Positions 58,340 to 64,000 of a stretch of 64,000 bases of DNA are shown here, one piece after another (the stretch's first letter is position 1; each line of letters opens with the position of its first letter). The notes under the pieces were generated by a model. The model ran no database searches, was not told the DNA's origin, and worked only from the letters and a program-made list of their open reading frames with translations. The translations under genes were made by a program, and so were the position numbers. The DNA is from Circinella umbellata (lineage: Eukaryota; Mucoromycota; Mucoromycetes; Mucorales; Lichtheimiaceae): assembly GCA_025093555.1 (NCBI GenBank), contig JAIWNF010000029.1, forward strand, positions 248,001-312,000. The letters are read 5' to 3'.

Positions 58340-59380
58340 GATAAGAGTGGGGAGGGGGAGAGAAGGGATTTAATTAATTTTAATATTGTAAGAAGAAAGA
58401 GTGAAGAAAAGAAAAGAAAAAAGATTAGTTTATAAACAAGCAAAAAAAAAAAAAAAAAAAAAAAAGGTGACACAAAGGGTGTTGTAATTCGGATCATGTT
58501 TTTAATCATCGCCCAACTTTTTTTATATTCCGCAAAAAACAGTAAAAATAAAAAGGTTCGGTATTTTACTTTTTTTTACTATAAAAATTTGACTTTTTGA
58601 TAAATATATTGGACATTATGAATGGTTCTTGAGCTTATGATAAAAAGTTTCCATGGTTATTTTTTGACATGTAACACATGTTTTCCAGAAACAGTATTTT
58701 TAATAGAAATACACAAAATTACGCCAAAATGTGAACTTTCATTATATAAAAGAACATCACCTCTAGTTTTGATTCAACCGTGAGAAATGATGTTAAAATT
58801 AACAAATAAAGAAAGTTGTCACTTTGGATAGTATTGAATTATATCATATAGAAAAAAATGGGTTGTGTTGACACTCAAACACATGTCATTTTATTGTCAT
58901 GGTGATTACTTTTTTTGGAATTTTTTGCTTCATTGTTTCATTGTTTTAGATTTTACGTATTGCTACGTATGATTAATGATAAAGATTTTCTTTCACTTTT
59001 TGATAATATATTGCTTTATATATATATATATATATGACTGAGACCTGCTAAATATTTTATGTGTGAGCTATTTTTTATATGTTAAAGATACGTACCTAAA
59101 AAAAATTGTTAAAAAGAAAAGGAAATATATATAAGAGACCTTGTTTGACAAGTTGTTTATTTATTTTCGGGATCGTCATATACGGAAATGCCAAAAAAAA
59201 AGAAGGTTTATACGTGTGAGACTAATACAAATGACGAGGGAAGGTTAAAATTGGGGGGGGGAGAAGACAATGATATATATAAATATAAATATAAATCATA
59301 CTATACTTTTCTTTACGTGTACTCTCTTTCACTTTCTTTTCTTACTTTTCTTGATTTTTACATATATAACGAAGACATCA
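58340..59380. other. Divergent promoter region, CDGSH and Ser-rich genes
   Basis: The two neighbours are transcribed apart, so both promoters lie here. An A run lies at about 58441-58464, a TA repeat at 59018-59034 and a short G run at about 59252-59260. No exon is supported. Confidence 0.5.
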
Positions 59381-59935
59381 ATGACAAATTCTCCTCCTTC
59401 TTCCCAATCTACTCCTATTAATACTTCAACTGATTATTATAATGCAACGAGTCATAAAAATACACCATCACCTATGATTGTATTTCCTGCATCTTCACCT
59501 ACACCTAAATTATCATGTCATTCACCTAGTAAAAAGCCAACATCCCCTTTTGATTGGGCTTATGAATGTTTTCTTAGTGATCAACAAGAAGCACTTTCAA
59601 CATCTGATTGGGATTATCATTTTGATGAAATGGAAAGAATTGGTAAAGAATTAGAAGGAGATTCATTGGCTTTAGAAAGATTACGTGAAAAAGCCAATCC
59701 AACACCAGAAGAATGTTGTGTATTATCATGGATTGATTCATCATCACCAAATTCACCATTATTATCAAAACCACGTTCTCCTTTAGCATCCTCCTCCTCT
59801 TGTCATAATCATGACACATCATCTAAATCTTTGACCATTTCAAAAGAAGAACAAAGAAGTCGACGACAAGAAAAACCTGCGAGTCATTTTTTAGCATTTT
59901 TAAATCGATTTAAAAAATCTTTTAAATTACAATAA
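59381..59935 (+). CDS. Hypothetical Ser/Pro-rich protein
   Basis: An intronless frame of 184 residues from ATG 59381 (an in-frame longer start is possible but adds only hydrophobic low-complexity sequence). The ends are Ser/Thr/Pro-rich and probably disordered; the middle (about 50-115) is likely ordered: SPFDWAYECFLSDQQEALST, then DWDYHFDEMERIGKELEGDS. The C-terminus is basic and amphipathic (FLAFLNRFKKSFKLQ), as in membrane-associating tails. SP motifs suggest phosphorylation. No family is recognised. Confidence 0.6.
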   Translation: MTNSPPSSQSTPINTSTDYYNATSHKNTPSPMIVFPASSPTPKLSCHSPSKKPTSPFDWAYECFLSDQQEALSTSDWDYHFDEMERIGKELEGDSLALERLREKANPTPEECCVLSWIDSSSPNSPLLSKPRSPLASSSSCHNHDTSSKSLTISKEEQRSRRQEKPASHFLAFLNRFKKSFKLQ

Positions 59936-60331
59936 TTTGAACTCATATGCATCCTATTACATTATTATTATTATTATTATTATTCTCTATTTTTGTTATT
60001 TTTGTTATATTATTATTATTTTCTATATTATTATTAAATATTTATTTATATTTATAAATCATGTGTATGTTTTTTTGTGGATTGCTATTGATGTTTACCA
60101 TATGAAATGGATTTCGTGGTGATAGTAAAATGACGATGAAGAGGGGGGGATGTCATTTGTAATGTGTGTGAAAGAGAGAGAAAGAGAAAGTTTTGTTATA
60201 TTATATTTTTTTTTACGTGTCCAATAGAACAAACATGATGAGAGTATGAAAAAAAAGCGGGGCAGAGGTGTTCTTGAATGATATGTGAAAAGATAATAGA
60301 GCAAGAATAATAGAAGAAATTTTTTTATGAT
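59936..60331. other. Intergenic between convergent genes
   Basis: Shared 3' region with an (ATT)n run at about 59964-59990. No gene is supported. Confidence 0.5.
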
Positions 60332-63300
60332 TTAATGTCGTTTGTCACCTTTTTTATCTACAATATTAGATTCTTCATCCCAATCTGCAAAATCTTCAAA
60401 ATCATCATCATCGTCATCTTCTTCAGCAATAGCAAATCGAGTTTGTTTACTCGTTGTTGTCGTTGTCGTATTATTATTATTATTGGATGATGTCGGTGAA
60501 GTATTCGTATTGTTTTTATTTCCTAAATTAGTATCACCGGAACCATCACCATCGGAATAATCTTCCGCAGCGAATAATGTGGGTGTTTCAATTACCAATT
60601 CATCCCTAAAAAAACAATAAGAATTATTATCTCTATCCTTTTCTTTGATGTTCTTTTCAAAATAATAATATGCTTACAATTCATTCGTATCATCTTGATC
60701 ATCCAATCGAAGTTTAGGTCGTTTATTGCGTTTGCCTTTACCAAACAAACCCAAGAATCCACCACCAAAGACTCTACCCGGAGATGACGAAGATCCAGGG
60801 GCACCACGTGATGAAGGAGGCGCTCGATAACCTTGTTGTTTATTTTTTCTGTTTTTATACCAACAATAACCCAATAATCCAGTAAATAAAAGTACGACAA
60901 TCAATGCGGATGTACCCCAACTATAATATTGAGCCCAAGGATCGTTTTCTTCTTTTTTTTCTTGTTCTTCATCGTTGGGCGGATTAGTTTCTTGACCTTG
61001 TGGTTTCACAATAGAACTATCATCTTTATTTTCACCAATACGACTTGAAAGGCCCTTGACTTGATTATTACCCACACCCATGAATCGATTCATCATATCC
61101 AACGTTTCAATGGGTTTATCATAAGGTACCATATGACTTCCATCATTGATAATTACCAATGTTAAATTACGTGCTTCAGTATAACTACCTACAGTTTTAT
61201 TATCAATAAACCAATTTTCTACTTTGGCTTCCTATATATATAATCAAAGTTGTTTTAGGTGAGTATATTAGAAGTTCGTGAAGATTGAAACAGTTTTTTT
61301 CCCCTTAAAAAAAAGGTGATGAGTGGCGGGAACTAACCTCAAATCCTTGTGCACCATTCCACGTCATATTGCCGATCAAATACTGAGTACCAAGTACATT
61401 ACAAATAAGATCTTGATCACCACTAAATAATAAAGAATAATAATATTATTAACCTGGTTTTTGTTGGCAACACACAGAGATATATGTATATATATTGCAA
61501 TCAGAGAAGATTATTTCAATTTACCTGAACAATAAAATTGGGATTTCATTCAGTATTTCAGGAATCATCTATATTAAAAACATGTTATTTTACTTATCCA
61601 ACTTACTTATATTAAAATTATATAAGTAGATAGATATTACTTACACTATAAGCAGATTTACTATTGGTACCATCTAATTTTTTTGATACAGCACTTGAAC
61701 ATTCTGTCCAACCACCCGATTGCTTATCAGCATGAACAGCACGTACTAATTCTGGTCTCTATAATATATATACGATTAGTCTTTTCAAGAATAAACCATC
61801 TTTAAAGTTCTTTCATTATATATAATAATAATAATAACAAACCCTTAAATAAGTTGTAACATCGCTTAATTCATAAGGCCATGCCATACCACATGAAGGA
61901 TATTGTTCTTTGGTTAATCGAATATCATATTGATTAATACAATATTTTATATTATCATCCCTATAGTCACGATTGAAAGAAAAGTTATTACTAAATGTAA
62001 ATTACCATAGACAACCCACCTTTTCCAAAACTTATATATATATATATAAAAACTTACACATAAACTGAATTATCCACAATGGAAGTAAGTACACTTTCAC
62101 AGGTATTAACATGAACTTGTAAATCATCTCCTTGTTTTTCCATAAATTGATGACATTTATCCAATGTAGTTTTAGCATATTCCTAAAGAAATTAAACCAA
62201 ATTAGATTCTATATCTTAGTCTAAAAGCTGAAATATATATAAATACCTTATGAGTTCCATTTAACAAATCATTTTGAACAGCGAAATCATAATAAGCATC
62301 ATACTATATAATATACAAATAAATAATAAGTTAATAACTGTTATCTTCCATGCCGTTAAGAATATTATATATACCTGATGTTCTGGAGAAATCCAGCCAT
62401 TACCAATAGCAATACCTTGAAGATTATACTAAAAGATTATCATTAGTTTCTTTTATTATTTATTAGGTATAAAAATAATATTACTTACTTTATTACTATT
62501 TTTATTTTTATTATTTTCCAAGATCTTTGTAGTGAAATAAGGAATATAAGTGCCAGCAAAGCTTTCTCCTGCAATATATAACTATAATGATTTATTTTAG
62601 TTTCAACATAACCTTCTCTCTCTCTTTAACCTCCCTCTCTCCCTCCCACACAGTCCAAAAGATTTGATATCTTGTTCTTACATCTTGTTCTTTTAATTTG
62701 GGAAATATTTCAAAGAATTTATCAAGAAATAACATAAACCCATCAACAATCTAAAATAAAATAAATAATTAATAAAAAAAATCTTCTTTTTTATTTTATA
62801 TATAGATATTAACAAACCTCAAGCATATTCTTTGAATAACCACTCATATCTGAAAAACTAAATCCAGTACCAACGGGTTGATCCACTATACATTCAACAT
62901 AAAATTGTATATACGTAAGTATCAAATTGGGGGAAAGAAACCTTTTGTTTTTTTTAGGTATATAGAAAACTTACAATAAACAATAGTGGCATGATCTTGC
63001 CATCCACCAGATGAAATATTAACAGATAAGTCAGGATTGACACGATAAGGTCCATTTTCTAAAAATAAACCATCCATACTATATATATAAAGTTATTATC
63101 TTTCTTTTTATATATACCAATCTTTTTTTTTCTTTACCTTGAACAACCTGGACCTCCATTTAACCATATAATCTATAATAATAGAATATATAATCAATAC
63201 ATATAATTAAATCATTTATAACCACCCCAGAAACTAACCAATTTTTCGGGATTTGTTTTTTGAGCTTGTTCAATCATCCAAAAGAATAAATTACTATTTG

Positions 63301-63603
63301 TATCTGGTGCAATTTCAATATGCCTATATAATAATAATAATAATAATATTGATAATGAGATGATATGTTTTTAGATTATATGCTATATCTATATATATTT
63401 ACCCAGCATATTGTTGAGTTAATCCTTCTGCATCTTTAATATCAAGACCAGGAAGTGTATCAACCTTATAATCATCCGCTATAATTTTTTATGTGTGTTA
63501 ATACTTTTATTATTATCATTATTATCATTATTATTATTTTACCTGTTTGCGCAGCAATAGTAACAATGAATGTTGCTAATAAACTCAATGTACTTTTCAA
63601 CAT
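60332..63603 (-). CDS. KEX1: KEX1 serine carboxypeptidase (pheromone-precursor processing type)
   Basis: Seventeen exons (63603-63543, 63478-63403, 63323-63239, 63172-63138, 63078-62975, 62885-62818, 62750-62682, 62581-62489, 62428-62375, 62303-62247, 62182-62058, 61960-61843, 61758-61645, 61568-61525, 61422-61338, 61231-60678, 60605-60332) give 671 residues, all in frame. A signal peptide ([20 protein letters not shown]) leads a serine carboxypeptidase domain: NGGPGCSS at about 79-86, GESFAGTY with catalytic Ser173, GDQD at about 369-372 and His429 in [10 protein letters not shown]. An acidic stretch, a membrane segment at about 503-520 and a cytosolic tail with basic then acidic runs give the Golgi type I layout of yeast Kex1 (729), which removes C-terminal Lys/Arg from secreted precursors. 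Confidence 0.95.
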
Positions 63604-64000
63604 TGAATTCCCTTTTCTTTTATTTAATTACGTATGTATATATATATTCTTTTTTCTTTTGTTGATTTTTGAATTGTAAGAGACAGAAATAAAAAGAAAG
63701 GAGACCCCTCTTTTTATTATATATATTTTATGCTGGTATAGAAAAAAAAAATATATTTATATACCGTTCAACTAAAAAATATATATATACAACAGATGAT
63801 GTAAATAATGTATATACGTGAATAAAAGAAAACATTTTTTATATCATTTCATATTTCTTAATTTATTTATTACATTTTAAATTCTATTACCTATTCTTTT
63901 TTCACTACTTAATTTTTTTATATGTATGAAAAAAACAGGGAGTAGGGAAAAGGTGTCACTGAAACAAATATTTTTTTCTAAACAGCGAACTTTTTTTAGT
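63604..64000. other. Promoter side of the KEX1 gene
   Basis: About 400 bp of AT-rich upstream sequence running to the window end, with TA repeats near 63720-63790. No further gene is seen. Confidence 0.5.

Overview
The window looks like nuclear DNA of an early-diverging filamentous fungus, most likely Mucoromycota (Mucorales-like). The evidence is AT-rich sequence, genes split by many 50-100 bp GT-AG introns, and single-copy eukaryotic housekeeping proteins. No prokaryotic operon, CRISPR array, rRNA or complete tRNA was seen. Gene models were built by hand from splice signals, reading frame and remembered family motifs; nothing was searched or aligned by computer.

The two flanks are ordinary gene-rich fungal DNA. 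Left flank (about 0.4-24.6 kb): ATP23 mitochondrial protease (+), alpha-methylacyl-CoA racemase with a peroxisomal SKL end (-), an ArfGAP with two UBA domains (+), a PRL-type phosphatase (+), the splicing factor PRP6 (-), a Grx3/4-type monothiol glutaredoxin (+), a Tnp2/CACTA-like transposase with one in-frame stop (+), an Erv14/cornichon cargo receptor (+) and a Golgi O-fucosyltransferase-like protein (-). Right flank (about 57.3-63.6 kb): a double-CDGSH iron-sulfur protein (-), a serine-rich protein of unknown role (+) and a 17-exon KEX1 carboxypeptidase (-).

The middle (about 24.6-57.3 kb) is an accessory island of repeats and broken genes. It holds a Harbinger-like transposase broken by a stop and a frameshift, and five short terminal-inverted-repeat elements (four ending in CAG with TA or TA-like flanks, one Harbinger-like with TAA flanks). 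The main structure is a repeated block of an F-box gene, a spacer and a CAMK-type kinase resembling Chk2/Rad53/Cds1. Copy C (47.0-49.3 kb) keeps an intact-looking F-box gene; copy A (31.7-35.1 kb) has lost both genes; copy B (37.2-38.3 kb) is an inverted, truncated F-box gene; copy D (53.9-55.4 kb) keeps only a dead kinase. Further relics lie at 39.8 and 49.6 kb. Both long kinase copies share HCD in place of the HRD catalytic motif, so that change came before duplication.

Other signals are a GC-rich double-hairpin repeat at 35.3-35.6 kb, a possible structured RNA with a cUUCGg hairpin near 42.4 kb, and dense TACGTA motifs across the island. The flanking genes work in separate housekeeping processes (mitochondrial and cytosolic Fe-S handling, peroxisomal lipid metabolism, ER-Golgi traffic and processing, splicing) with no shared pathway evident.
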